Made by a program: the position numbers and the translations under genes
NCBI RefSeq assembly: GCF_020382885.2
Contig: NC_058515.1
Span: 5,749,223-5,813,222, forward strand
DNA: 64,000 nucleotides
Source: Scatophagus argus
Lineage: Eukaryota; Chordata; Actinopteri; Scatophagidae
Reading direction: 5' to 3'
In this document: positions 22,097-35,623 of the stretch, one piece after another
Layout: each line of letters starts with the position of its first letter
How positions within the stretch are numbered: the stretch's first letter is position 1
The notes under the pieces: generated by a model
Databases searched by the model: none
What the model was told of the DNA's origin: nothing
The model's input: only the letters and a program-made list of their open reading frames with translations

Positions 22097-23701
22097 ATGT
22101 CGTCCTCCGTGACTCCTTCTGTCCTCTTAAATACTGGGGTTAAGATGCCCCTCCTGGGTTTGGGGACCTACAAGTTGTTGGCTCCTGAAGAAGTGTACCA
22201 GGCAGTGGACGCAGCGCTGGCTGCAGGTTATCGGGCGTTTGACAGTGCAGCTGTCTACCGGAATGAAGCTGACTTGGGTCGATCCCTGAAGGAGCTCCTG
22301 CCCAAACATGGCTTAACCAGAGAGGATGTATTCATAACCAGGTGAACTATGTAGACTCATATGTCTTCCAAAGGAGCACAGCATGTCAGTAACTAAGTGA
22401 CCTTTGGGACATTATGGTTCATAAGACAGAATATTTAGTCCTAGCAGTTTTTTTAAACATGCATGTCATCTTGACAACAGCTGGAACATAAACATATTCA
22501 GCACAGCACATGATATTTTTTTCACCATGTGATCAAGTTTGACTCACAAAGGAGCTTTGTACCATTCACCACAATCCTCCTCTCTGTCCTTCTCCCTGTA
22601 GTAAACTGGGCCCCAAGGATCAGGGTGAGAGGGCCATGGAAGGAGCCCTCCACAGCCTATCTCAGTTGGACTTGGGTTACATTGACCTCTACCTGATCCA
22701 CTGGCCTGGCACACAGGGTCTGTTAGTGTCTGACCAACGCAACCCAGGTAAAGAAGTCAGTATTTCCCCTCATGAACCAAAACATCGCAAGAAACATAAC
22801 CAAGTGTTTATGGCGTGTGTGTACATTTTTGTTAAGTATATGAAGTGCCTTTTTGCTTTGGCTAGGTGTTTTATAAACAAATACTCACTAATCAAGACAT
22901 AAGATCCAAGCTGTCTTTTCACTTTTCTTCTCCAGTAGCAGTACTCGATTACCATGAATAATGAGGTCCTAATTCATATTTGAATCCAGGCAATCGAGCT
23001 CAGAGTTGGGCCTCACTGGAGGAGCTGCATGCTCAGGGGAAGCTGAGGGCTATAGGGGTGTCCAACTACACAGCAGCACACATGAGAGAACTGATGCAGA
23101 GCTGCAAAATCCCTCCTGCATTGCTACAGGTAAGATGCTCAAGAGCAAAAGGATGACAGACAGTATATAATATACTTAATAGTACACAAATCCAACAAAG
23201 TTTTTTTGTAGAGCCAGTGTTAACAGTGTGTTTTTTCTGTTCAGGTAGAGTTTCACCCACAGCTGTGTCAGAGAGACCTGAGGAGTGTGTGTGAGGAGTA
23301 TGGAGTGTGTTTTCAAGCCTATTCCTCCTTAGGGAAAGGAGAGCTGGTCACTGACCCAGTAGTCATGGAGGTGGCAAACAACTGTGGACGCACACCTGCA
23401 CAGGTAAACGCACACACGAAGCATCTTGATCATTGTCTTTTTGGACCTGCCTTACCTGCTCAGAGTTAAACAAAACAAAAACATCTTCAGCACAAACACT
23501 TAGGTCTTTTGTTCCCTTCAGGTCCTGTTGCGCTGGGCTGTGCAGCAGGGCATCCCGGTGCTTCCCAAGTCCTCAAATCCAGACAGAATAAAGGACAATG
23601 CCAGAATTTTTGACTTTACACTTAGTGACATAGACATGGACAGATTGTCAGCTTTGGACTGTGGACATAAGTACTGCTGGGATCCATCAGAAGTGGCTTG
23701 A
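22097..23701 (+). CDS. Aldo-keto reductase, tandem copy 2, five coding exons
   Basis: Tandem duplicate of the preceding reductase, with exons 22097-22341, 22602-22747, 22990-23129, 23245-23403 and 23522-23701. Each exon is exactly as long as in copy 1 (245, 146, 140, 159 and 180 nt), giving 289 residues at about 96% identity by my count. The catalytic Asp49, Tyr54, Lys83 and His115 are present. It keeps the family-typical residues Arg46, Gly240 and Trp283 that copy 1 has lost, so it is probably the better representative of the ancestral enzyme. Intron 2 is 242 nt against 110 in copy 1, while introns 3 and 4 are almost identical. The 5' UTR acceptor is at 22040-22042. Substrate unknown. Confidence 0.92.
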
Positions 23702-24117
23702 TGGAGCACTCGTGGAACAAACGCTGATGCCTCTTTAATGAGTGCTGCTGTGGCTCTGACTGGCAATAAGGTAGCGATGGGAAACCTCTACGAGAAAAAG
23801 TGGGAGATTAAATTGGAGATTAAACATAGAGCGCAGTAAATTAATTTTTTCTGGGTTGCCAGAGAATTGTATGAGAATAATGGATTAAGGGTTTGGAAGA
23901 TATGAGAGTTCTAAGTAATATTTTGGAAAACGCTGGCCAATAAGTTGTCCTGCTGATTGGTACCCATACGCCATTGAAGACAGAACTTTTTTTTCAGTTG
24001 TGTCATTGTAAAAGCAGTTCCATACTCTTTGTTGCCCTGTACTCTTCTTAAAACATAGTCTTACAAAATGATCTTATGGCTTTTGTGTTGTAACCATCCC
24101 ATTATAATTGTATACAA

Positions 24118-24123
24118 ATTAAA
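24118..24123 (+). terminator. Candidate polyadenylation signal of reductase copy 2
   Basis: ATTAAA, a common variant signal, lies about 420 bases after the stop. The signal used nearer the stop in copy 1 is mutated here. Confidence 0.35.
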
Positions 24124-24153
24124 ATGCCCACTTTAAAACCGCTCTTAAAATTA

Positions 24154-26839
24154 TTTATTCAGACAGCATATACCAGAAGTTTCACAGCTGTAGAGAAAAT
24201 ACATTTACAAAAGTCATTAAAAAAATTAAAAAGAATCCAACAAAAAAAAGGAAAGGAAATATAAGAATTCAATTTTCTCCACACACATCTTCTCCAGATT
24301 CAAGTAATATCAAGGATGGTCACAAAACTCCCAAGTGCCCAGGTGGGTTATTCTTCTGGGGTGTGTTCACTGCCACAAATGTTTCTAAGTCAAAACCATG
24401 ACCTTATTTTTATTTTTTTTTTCTTGCAAAAATCTGTCAGCTATTATAATGTTTTCTTTCTCAGTTTTGTGACAGCAAGCACACCTCAACATTATTGTGC
24501 TTTTTTTTTTTCTTGAGCGTAATGTGTGACAGCAAGCTGTAAAGATTAAGGCGGTAATTGCGTAAACAGACAAGGCTGGCTATGCGGTGTCACATAACAG
24601 GTTACAGCGTGTTCAAGGCAGTTCAGAACAATGTTATACTTCTTTCTCGCTTAACTTTTTCAAGAGTAAAGCATTCATATGTGGGCCTAAGCTCTCAACG
24701 CTATGTACATATTCTCTGCCAGCTGATTCAACTCTACTGTTTGTGTCCTCTGATATCATAACACAGGGGAATCGCATTGTTTTTGATAAGCAAGTTACTG
24801 TAACAGCACGTATTAACTCTGTTGATTGCATTGAGAGCTTTGTACCAGATACCATTTCGCTTTAAAGGTCAACAAAATGTTTCAGTTCAGGTTACCAAAA
24901 CACATGCTGAAACTGGATGAATTTTTTTCTTATTCAGATTGTCTCAAATTCTCTGATATAAAAAGTGTTCTTAGCTAAGTTTAGAAAAAGCTATGAAAAA
25001 AAAAAAGTGGAGCAAAATCTTTACTTTACAGACGGTGCAAATGCAACCCCTTAGCCTGCACACCCAAGCACAACTGAACCCTACAAGTCGAGAGGAACAG
25101 AGTAAGACACAAGTAGAACAAACCTATTACCAATTTCAATAATCACATATTGATGAACAAGTAACAAATAGCCTAATCATATTTACCAAGCAATGTAGAA
25201 GTGGTGAGCCAACTTTCTAATCATTAATATGAATGATAATAACTCCCATAAAGGTCATTTTGTGTGTTATATGTGCCAAGTTGTCTTAAAAAGTTTGAAT
25301 ATAATACATAAATCGCAATTTTATCAGCACTTCTATACCTAAGGCTTGATAGATTAACATCTCATTTTATTCACATCCCAATACAGATGAAAGCGAACAA
25401 CTTTCATTTAAACACATCGTTTGATAAACCCACCAGGATTGGGGACTGATGTTACCAAACAAACTCTGCAAGTAGTTTGTAAAAAACGGCGTTTAAATCC
25501 CTTACACTTGTGTTTGAATGTGACTCTCTAAATCCATCTTCTTTATGCACTGAGCAAAAATGGAACCAAAGGCTCCTTGTACAGCAGTTAATTCATCCAC
25601 ATCTTTAAATATGCACATAACATTTATCACAACAGCCATGGATTGTACACTGCCTATTGCTAGGTTAACCAGACTTATTATATAGTATGGTAACCTTGTA
25701 AAACAGGACCTTGTAAAATAAAATTCTGGCTAAAACCACATAGCTCTACCCCTGCCATTTGATAAAGTATTAACAAAATATTTACACATAAAAATTCCAA
25801 AGTCTGTATTTTTTTGCTCATCCGAGGCTTTAAAAAGATAGATTCCTATTGGTTTGTGCTTTCATATGAACGTTTGTCATTATCTTCAGATATAATCTAA
25901 CCCTGAAGTATTACAAAAGATATTTCTGCATCATCAGAGATTGTCCTTGTACAAGATTGTTCTTTTGATAAATTTGAGATAAAAAGCAGCTAATGATAGT
26001 CGAGTACAGTTGTTTAAGTTGCGGTACTGGCTTGCAGGTAGCAGAACAGGAAGCTGGATAAAGGCCCCAGTTGAATACTTTTTTTAAAAAATCCTTCCTT
26101 TTCACCCACTTTCCTGTGTTACCTGTGGACTATTTTGGCACACAACTACAGTGATCTCCATTCACTTGTGTTTGTCAAGCACAAACATTTGGAGCTAAAA
26201 AAGCATGAGTAACACAGTGGTGTTTGTGACTTCCACAAGAAAACAAGGAAGGAAGTTCTAAGAGCATTCAAGGTGACCTCAAGTGTTTTGATTTCAGTAC
26301 ACTTATCTCTCCATCTACAGCATTTTGCATAGTGTTGATGGGAGAGGCAAGTGTAATGCTAAGCATCCCTCAGAGTGAGTGGTCACCTTTCAAATCCACG
26401 TATATGCTGGTCTTTCTTTGTGTTTTGAACACATAATCTCTCCTCTCTTGGCCTGTCAATTTATCCGTTCTATGGCGTTCAGATAGGCAACAGTCTATGC
26501 TCGTGCCTGACTGACTTTTACCCTCTCACAGTGGGCTGCCCAAGAATATTATTCACATCACAACCAACACAAATACAAGTAATTATTCAAATGTAGTTAC
26601 CAGTGACGTATAAAAATGGCATGACTTGGATGGGACACTCAGCCATGCCTTGTTTGGATTGTTTTTTCTCTCTTTTTTTTTTTTTTTGATCAAACCAACC
26701 TTTACTCCATCCCTTCTGAGAGCAGGTCTTGTTGTTTTCATCACAATTGTTCTCTTGGCTTCCCCAGTGCTTTCTTCACATCCCCGTCGACTCCTCCATT
26801 CTGATAACCCTGTAGCACTCCTACTTCTTCTCACAGTGC
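24154..26839 (-). other. bad: Probable long 3' UTR of bad
   Basis: No other gene is seen between the bad stop and reductase copy 2. Minus-strand AATAAA signals occur at 25371-25366 and 24159-24154. Use of the last one gives a 3' UTR of about 2.7 kb that ends only about 30 bp from the candidate signal of the convergent reductase gene. The length is inferred, not shown. Confidence 0.4.
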
Positions 26840-28180
26840 CTACTCAGTGCGGTGCGTGTGGTTCTCATGAAGGTTGTTCTCTCCCTCCGTCTCCTGGTGA
26901 CTAAAGAGGTAGCTCCACCAGCTTCTAGAGTGGTGCATCTGTTTGGCCGTTCCAGCATTCTTCGCCTTCTTCATTTCCTGCACGAAATAGAGACAGAGTG
27001 TAAATTAAAACTAAGCTAATTGGTCATACAAGCAAAAGGCTCAATTTCTTCCTGATTCCCCTGTTGGATTAAGTCACAATCAGATCCTTTTCCTTTACCA
27101 AAACAAACACCAAAACACTTTTTAATTATTCTAAGTGTAGTATTATAGTCAAATCTATCTCTTTTTAAATCCCTTTTAAACCAATCTCACATCTGTGACC
27201 CCTCATTCTCACCCCTTTATCGAGCAAGCTGTCAAACTCGTCACTCATCCTTCGGAGCTGCCGGCCATATTTCTTGGCTGCCCACAATGCGGGGGGAGCT
27301 GATCTAGACCGGCCCCTGAATGGAGCTCCATCAGTAGGCGTACCAGCCTCATCTTCCCCCCTAACTTGAAGGTCCTCGTCTCTGGAGACAGTGGAGGCCT
27401 GGGACTCTGAGTTGAGTCTGATTCGACCGGTCCCTGCAACGAAGAGACAAAGGTAGAAGGGGTTTGTAATGCTTCACAGGAGCAGGATTTGATCAACATA
27501 GGACACAGGCAAGGGGAACAATATAGCAATAAAATAGGAATAGGGGAATGTTAATCAATGGTTAATAATTGTTAATCACTCCAGCACTGTGTTCAAAAAT
27601 GTCAAACTATATGTTTAAAATGCAAATAATGCCTCTTTCTACTGCTTTGAATAGAGCTCGAGCTATTCTAGATGCAAAATGGATTAGAGATTACATTTGA
27701 ACTAACAACGCAGTCCAATGTGCCAAAGTACATCACAGTAAAAGCTGTGTGAGAAAGAAACAGCTTTGGTTTCTGCAAAATGAGGCCTAAGAGACAAAGA
27801 AATGGCAGGACAAAAAGGGGAGAAAACAAACAGTTGGAAAGGTCGATGATGAGCGGTTTGATGCACATTAAATGCTCCCACTACCCCTTTTATGCATGGA
27901 TATGTTAAGGATGCTCAAACATACTTTGGCAGGTTTAGAAATCCAAAATATAAGCATACTCAGGCATCTTCTGTGGCAAAACTGCTGGTCAGTGTAACAC
28001 CCCTTTTCCCACAATTCTTTGAGGTTTCCCACCTGCCATTCTGAGCTCAGGTAGGGTGAGGGCGTGGCGTTGAAGAACCTGCTGCTCGTGCCCCATTGAT
28101 GATTGACTGTTTTCTCCTTCCTCTACCTCCTCAGAGGGTTCTGACTCGCTGTCGCTGGAAATAGTAAAGTTTGCTGCCAT
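26840..28180 (-). CDS. bad: BCL2-associated agonist of cell death (BAD), three coding exons
   Basis: BAD is a BH3-only protein that binds and neutralises anti-apoptotic BCL2 family members at mitochondria unless phosphorylated and held by 14-3-3. Minus-strand coding exons are 28180-28033, 27433-27213 and 26977-26840, with GT-AG borders and phases 1 and 0, giving 168 residues, the length I recall for human BAD. The BH3 helix is at about 99-120, with core LRRMSDEF. Two phospho-serine contexts are conserved: Ser94 in RGRSRSAP (the main 14-3-3 site) and Ser113 inside the BH3 (RRMS). The tail AGTAKQM followed by SRSWWSYLF also fits the family. The N-terminal 45 residues are acidic and serine-rich and much less conserved. 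A noncoding first exon ends at 28920. Confidence 0.97.
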
Positions 28181-28919
28181 TGCTGCATCTGGAGAAGTGA
28201 GATTCAGGGAAAAATGAAAACCAGGGATACAGGTAAAATCTCACATCACTCTGCATTGCATACAAGGAAATGTTCATAAGTAGATGCACATGCTGTTCAC
28301 AAATCAATATTCATGACTTTTAATGCTTCAGAGGACACAGGTGGTTCATATTATTATTGCCCTGCACTTGACCTGTTTGAGAAAAGCAAGAAACAGACAG
28401 AAGGCATGCTGTATAAACAAATGAAATGACCAAAACAATGTTGTTCCTCTATATCTGTTCATATACATTTGAAGAGTGCAAAAAAAAGTGTCAATAAAGC
28501 AGTTGTGCTGCCTTTTTACGAGCAAGCACCACTTTAGCTAATTATTCAAGAATCATAAAATGGCATCATCCATTGTATCGGTGATGCTGGCCCTATCTAA
28601 CACACCCAGGCTATCTACTTAGCTTTGCTGTCCCTGATATTAGCCAGTTCAAAGGTATTCACGGTGTAACAACCCGCGAGATAGCCACTTTGTTTTGCAA
28701 ACATGGACCCATATGTGATATCAATAAGGACTTCATTTTATCCAGCAATTAAACCAGGCAATACACCTTCTTCTCCGCTCTCAACATACTCAGTCGCTTG
28801 TTTTGTTGTTGTTGACTGAAGAGGACAAAAGAAACTTCCTAAAGGGCGGAAGCAGCTGAGATGCTACATAGGATAACGGAGTACATTTGAAAAAAATGAT
28901 TATGAAGAGGTTTCCTTAC
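28181..28919 (-). other. bad: 5' intron of bad
   Basis: The intron lies between the noncoding first exon (donor GTAAGG at 28919) and the coding exon that starts the protein. No other feature is seen. Confidence 0.55.
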
Positions 28920-29165
28920 CCGAAATCTTTATAGAGTGAACCCGGAAACTGCGAGTCTGTCTTTAGTTGGCCTCATGCGGCCGCAGCTGTTGTTTTTGTA
29001 ATCGGTGTCTTGGATTTTTACTGTACACAGTTTAGCTCCTCGCTCACCCAATCGCCGCGCGTCACTGCACCGCCACTGCGCGCTGACGTCACTGTTGCGA
29101 GCTAGGACTGGGCTGTGGCTTTGTTTGTCTCACGAGCTTACCGTAATGCTCAGTATAGAACCGCA
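28920..29165. promoter_or_regulatory. bad: bad first exon and GC-rich, probably bidirectional promoter
   Basis: On the minus strand the noncoding first exon of bad ends at 28920. Upstream is a CpG-rich stretch (about 29040-29100) with CCAAT at 29048-29052 and a perfect cyclic-AMP response element, TGACGTCA, at 29084-29091. On the plus strand a consensus donor GTAAGT starts at 29166, so a divergent, possibly noncoding, transcript may also start here. That second transcript is inferred from the donor alone. Confidence 0.6.
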
Positions 29166-32100
29166 GTAAGTTTAAGATAGACCGAAATCAGATCATTTCT
29201 ATTAGATGGCGGGTTTCAGATCCAAGACTTAAGTTTAATAAAAAAATAAATAAGTAAATAAAATAAAATAAAGCCCTGAATAAGCATATGTATAGATGTG
29301 GTATCACCAAAGTCCAACGTAAACTGCCTAGTACTTATTTTGCATTGGAATGACCCCTTTAAGATGTCTGTTGTATTGGGATATTAATGAACTATTATTA
29401 TTGATGTCTTGGAAGCAGGAATTTAATTTTGTGTAATTTTGCTGCTGTTTGATATCGAACAGATTTGACTTACTTTATAAAACCTAACACCTAGTGCCTG
29501 GTTTATGTGTAAATTAAATAGTAGCCTGTAATGAAAATACTCATGTTAAGTACAAGTATTTCTAAATTGTTCTTGTACTCTAAGTGGTAACTATTTGTAC
29601 TTGTCCTTTTGAGCTTATCACATTGTCTTCCTCAGCAAATGTAATTAGCTTAGTTTGCTTAAAAGTTGAGTTTTATTCTTCATTCTTAATTTTGGAGCCA
29701 GCAGCTGACAATAAATAAATAAATACTAAGAAATACCCATTTGGGTTTGTCTCATGTTAGGTTGCCTGTTGATTAGATTAAATGAGTGTCATTCTTCCTA
29801 AGGACTCTATGCTCTTTTCTGAAAGGGATTTGCAGCGTTAAAATAATGTCTGAATGTGAATCAAGAGGAACTAGAAAGGGAGAGCAGAACTTCTGTTACA
29901 CAACAGTTAGTGAGATTGGCTTTTAACAGATGTTGAAGCTGATAAGGAGAGGGTGGGGTAAGAGGAAATAGGCATGCAAAAACAAACACGCAGATTATAC
30001 TTTCTCTTACTAAACATGACTAAATAGCCAGTCAGTGGAATCATTTTAATTGATTTATATTTGTAGTAAGATGTGTTAAACACCTACCACACTTATAGCA
30101 GCCAGAGGGCGTACACCAACATTGTGTTAAATCTCCTATTTTTCTCTTTTCCCTTCTTCCGTCCTTCTTCCTGGACATGTAAGACAAGACGAGGATAGAA
30201 AATCCCACTGATCAGTTGTTGTCATACCTTCAATGTGCAGCAGGTGGAGACAGAGGACTACAAACTGGACCTGTCCTCTGCTTCACATCCTGGCACAGGC
30301 TGTCTGCTCTCTTGCGAAAAAGGAAAATTCCCTCATGCTGAGTTCCACAATTAATTGCACGTATTTGATGTAATTACACATTTCGCAACAAGTAGGAGAT
30401 GTTTCATAATGTTCGGAATCCGTATTACCCATGAAAATTTCATTATAAAATCTGTGTCAATGGAAAAATACTATTTTACATTTCCTCAAAATTTGTACTT
30501 CGGAAAGTACAGTCTGTCTGAAAAACACGTCACATGACTCTTGACATGACTGTTTCAACAAACACATTACAATAGAGCAACACTGTATATAGGGTGTGTA
30601 TGACACAGTATATCCCCTACTGACTGTGTCTCTGTACTTTGCTCTCTTGCACTTTCCTCGCATCAACGCAGACGAGTCAACCATGTAATTATCAACCATT
30701 TATATCTCGGGAGCCTCTTTACTCTTCTCTGCATCATTCTTGTCTCTCTCCTTCCCTTCTCATGCATTAAGAGCCTCTTGTGAGATTAGAAACAAAATTA
30801 GTCTGTTTTGCACGGTCAGTAAGTGACACTTGAGTAGGATGAGCAAAGTGTTTTTGTGGAAACTGTGATTGGGATTCGAGGCGATGTGATGCAGCTTCTT
30901 CTAATTCAGTGTATCCAAATAGAACTAATGTGAGTTTCTAAGCTTAGACAGACATGCAAGGTCCGCACAGTCAGCTTTTCATACACTGGTTGTAAGATGG
31001 AGCAGCTCTAGAGAAAGACTGTTGAGACTCTCCTCTTTTGAATTCTATTTTTGGAGGGATTATAGAAATAATACATGGGAGTTCTCTCTTTTTGGTCGAA
31101 TTCGGGTGCCATTTGAGAACCATACAGTTATTATCCATTTAATCTGTATGTGGTATGATGTGTGTGAGAGTGAAGCAATGGATGCAATAATTTTGCAGCA
31201 TTTAAGAGACCATTCGTAAGAGTGTGTGAGTGAGACAGGCTGCTCTTACACAGTTCCTTGTACAAGCTGGATCATTTTCACACGCACACAGACACACGGA
31301 CACGAGGACAGAGTGTATGTTTGTGGATACGTCTGCTGGATTTGATGTAATCTGAAGGAGCCATACAATTAGCATCCATTTATATCTCCCTGTACCAACC
31401 TCGCCCTGCCTCCCTGCCCCTCATCTGGCGGCTATTTTGGGAAATGGAGGCGTATGCACTCCCACACTGTCTCCAAACCACCACTCAGTGTGTGTGTGTG
31501 TGTTCCCCTATGTGTGTATGTGTGTGTGTGTGGCACTTTGGGAGAAAATGCAGCAGAGTTTCCAAGCGGCTCCTAAAATGTTCTCTCCACTTCAATGCCA
31601 GGACACTGTCTGTCTGCTGCAGCTTCACTCACTGTCCTTTCAAACATTTTCTTCTCTCTACAGACCGCAACCTCTTTGGAAGCTGAGGAGGATGCAGAAC
31701 AGGTTTTGAATTATTTGGAATGGGAGAGCTTAGAGAGAAGAAAGAAAAATTGGTGTGGGAAAAAGAAGGGGATGATTTGGTATCCTACTTCCAAAAAAAG
31801 ATGAGAGGGGCAAGTGAAATACAGACAGCATGTACCAGACATGGAGAGACGAGGGAGCTGACAAAACAACAGTTGAAGGATCAAAAGTAAAGACAGACCA
31901 AGAGATGGGACAAGTGTCTGAGAGAGGAGGGACAGAATTAACAGAGCAGCAGAAAAGGTGTCAGGAAATATTAGGCGTCTGGAAAACAGTCAAGCAGAAA
32001 TCAGAGAGGAACGACACAGGAACATGGAAACAGCAAACTTAACCTATATCAGACTAAAAACTTTCCTCCAGCTTGCTCACTCAGTTTAAACCCTTTGGTC

Positions 32101-32428
32101 ATTGCTTTCAGTACATGCTCATTATATACAGACCGCTCCCTTTCTGTATAACTGAGCCAGCCTGTGATCACAAGGCTGACATATGGTAGCTTTCTAATTC
32201 AAGCCGCTCCACCCTTATGCTGCCCGCTGGTGCTGTTCTTAAATTTAAGCTTTGGACTAAAAATGGGTTGCTGTTTTTGAGACATTTGATCTAAGACTGG
32301 TCTTGAAATTTTTCTGTTCTTGTGACAAGTGAAAAATCTATCATAGGGTTGATGAAATGAAACTCTCCTTTCCCCAGCACAAATAAAAAAGCCAAAAAAG
32401 CCTTGTTTCTTAAAAACTCTCAAATGTT

Positions 32429-32708
32429 AAAGGAATAGTTTGATATTTTGGGATGTGTCTAACCAGGAGTTATAGGACACAATCAGTATCTGTATGCTAG
32501 ATATAAAGCTACAGTTAGCAGTGGTTAGCTTACCTTCGCATAAAGATTGGACGCAGGATGAAACAGGCTACCTGATCCTGTCCAAATGTAGATCCACCTC
32601 TGAAGCTCAGTTACAAACACATTATATCTTGCTTGTTTAGTTTATACAGAGACCCAAATGTAAAAATGAACCATTACAGGTAAGTCACTGCTCCTGGCAA
32701 AGCACCAG
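32429..32708 (+). repeat. Dispersed fish repeat, half of a fold-back element
   Basis: Begins GGAATAGTTTGATATTTTGG and contains AAAGCTACAGTTAGCAG, GCATAAAGATTGG and GTCACTGCTCCTGGC. From memory this is a diverged copy of a very common percomorph repeat whose two halves are inverted copies. The right half is not recognisable here. A second member lies at 59360-59749. Confidence 0.6.
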
Positions 32709-35623
32709 TCTGGCACATTGTTAAACTTTGCATACGTATTAAACAAAGTTAACTGTCTCCTGGCTTTGGCTTCATATTTACCAGAGAAAGCAAATAAGTG
32801 TTCCAGAAGTGTCGAGCAGTTCATGTACAGCAGCAGACTATAACGTTATAAAGCTGAAATGGCTAAATAAATAACACACACTCCCTCCAAGCCATGCCTG
32901 TTCTCTATCTTGTCAACTTACAGGCCACACACACTTGTCCGGGCCCATTTTAAACCCTCTAATATCATCAGTTATGGCTGGGCAGTTTTCATGTGGTTGG
33001 AGTGGTATGTGAGAGCTACATATGTACTCCATATGTGAACTCTAAGGGGTACAGTGGTCCATGGCTGTCATTATGATGCCTAATGATAGTTAATGAATAG
33101 CTGTAGTCTTTTTTTCCACACTAAAGGGGTACTTTAACTGCTTCATGCTTAGGAAATAAAATCATTTGGATGTGATGTCCTGTTTCTCAGACTCCTCACT
33201 TTCAATTTAGCGCTTCCTAATCTGCGCATGTTTATGTTTTTGATCACTCAGGCTTAGCTGCAAGTATAAATAAGAGCTCATTAAGAAAGCAATGGCTATC
33301 ATTACAATATAGTCATTAGGCACCATAGGCACTTAATTTAGCTTTTGCTGACTAATTGATGTATGTTGAAGCTGTGAAGCTGTGCCTGCAGCAAAACATA
33401 TTTTCATGCTTCCCTTAGTTATCATGGTAGCACCACCATATATTACAGTGCCACACAGTAATGCAATTTCCAATGCCCCTGGCCAATTATATCATATCTA
33501 ATGTAATGCTTAAGTCTTTAATAAACTGAATGAGGTGCAAATGTTATCATACCAGACAAAGTACATGAGATATGTTACTTGGACTGAAGGAGTTTAGACA
33601 AAAGTGTGAATGATTTTCTAGTAATTTTTCCATGCATGACTGCAGAAATTCTCCAATATGGCTTATAAATTTTTATCAGATTTGTTGTTAATGTTATTGT
33701 TGTCAGAAATTAGTATAAAAGACAGCTGGTTCATTAAGTTTAGGTAATGAAACTTATGCTAACATTTGTGAGTATCACAATGTCATTAAAAACTCAAGAT
33801 ACCGTGATGACTTTCGACATGACAGCGATGAAAGCCGATACACATATTACATATTACATTGGATTCCCTTTAAAATTAAGCTTGCTAGTTGGTTTCTTTA
33901 GCTTTTTTTTTTTTTTTTTACCAATGCTGTTGACTACATTTCAAGCCCAGGAACTGACAAAAAATAGAACAAGGAGAGAAAAGTATAGACAGAAATGATA
34001 AGAGAAACATATAGGGGAGGGGACTGTATACCTCTAACATGTTGTGTTTAAGTAATATTTTGATATTTTAGAGTGCCTTTAGGATACCTGTTGGCCTACT
34101 AATCACAGTTGTTTTATCTGATGTTCTGTACAACAGTTATTAGGTCAGGTGATGCTTATAGTAGCACTGCTCCAGGCCTCCATTTTCCTTCCAATCTTTC
34201 ACAAGAAGAGTGGGTCATCCGTCCTCCTTAAAGATTTTATTTGTTTTGTTTTGACAATGATGAGAGGCAGGAAATTGGATGGAGAGGCGAAACACGGTGC
34301 AAAACAAGCCGCATCTTCAGCCCCGATGAGAGTACATGGTATCTGCATTAGTGGATTTGTTCTTTTCATTGCCTTAATTCTCTCCCTCGTCTTTCTAATT
34401 TCGCCTCCTTCCACACTCTCAACACTTTTCCCTTTTATTGTTTCATTGTCTCTCCTCTTCCACATCTCTGCCCTTGTGCCTCCATCACTTTTTGTCCATC
34501 TGTGCCTCTCTCTCTTGCTTCTTCTCTCCCCTCTTTCAAATCTGCACCATGCTCTCCCTCTCTCGCAGTTTCACTTCTGCTTCCCCTTTCTTTCCCACCC
34601 ATCCTTTCCTTCCCCTATGTTATCTGGGTTGCCGACTGAACTAGTTCATGTGGAGCTCGCTACATGATTGCCTTATTGCCCCTGTTTAATTGATGTTGTT
34701 TGATGGAAACAATCTGCTTGTTGGACTCAGTCAGGTGGTAACAAAATCTTAAGAGCTTAACCAGAAACAAGAACAAGCTAAGAATCAAAAGGTTTTTTTG
34801 GGGGGGTGACAGTGATTTCGCATTTGGACTTCTTGCTTTGAGATTAAAGCTTTCCATCAAATGAGGCGTTCAGGGACACGAAATGGTTTAATCCATTAGT
34901 GATTACACTTCGCAGTCTCACATGGTATACAACTTTTCTTTGTAAAGTTAGAAAAGTGCTATAAAATACTGTTGGGAGAGCAGCACAATTACATTAACAA
35001 AGCAGTGAATGCTAATGAGAACTTACACTGACTGCTGGCTCCAGCTAGTCCCAGTCAGCAGAACAGAAATGGGATAAGTAACTGAAACATTAGCATAACA
35101 ATACAAATCTACATAGAAATAATAAAATAAATGCTTTGATAGATGGCCATCATTACAAGGAAAGGAATAGGAACACATATGCCAGTAACCGAGTGTGTTT
35201 TTCGGCCCATTTCTGTTCCTTAAAGCCCTTCATATCATTCAACTCAGTTGTGGGTCCCTGCTGCAGGCTGAATTCGTAATTTCTGCAAAAAGGGATGTGT
35301 CCCCATTTTACGAAATTCTAAAACCCAAAACTCCAAATTGTGACGTCAAACATGCATAAACATGGATAAAAACAAAACAAAAAACATTATGTGTGAGTGT
35401 ACATTCGATGTGTGTGTGTGTGTGTTGGTGTGCTTTGTGGGATGAATCATAGTGAAAGGTCAGTATTGCTTGAGGGGAGAAGAAACACAGGAGACAGAAG
35501 TGATGAATTGCACTTTGGGACCGTTTTTCTTGCAACAGCCCAGCTTATATTGAACTGCGCAGATATTTTGCACCTGCATGTGTGTTTCCATCTCGTATTT
35601 GTGTGTGTGTGTGTCCCTTAAAG

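Noticed and set aside
30196..30354. Open stretch reading QVETEDYKLDLSSASHPG with an acceptor-like CAG before it
   Set aside because: No downstream donor or partner exon was found, and the sequence matches no protein I know.
31664..31702. 39-nt possible exon (TATSLEAEEDAEQ) after a strong pyrimidine tract and CAG
   Set aside because: The donor is weak and no neighbouring exon continues the frame; such sites are expected by chance in 35 kb.
34149..34667. 172-codon open frame on the plus strand with several hydrophobic runs
   Set aside because: The hydrophobic runs come from a pyrimidine-rich patch (TCT/CTC codons), no domain is recognisable, and there are no supporting splice sites.
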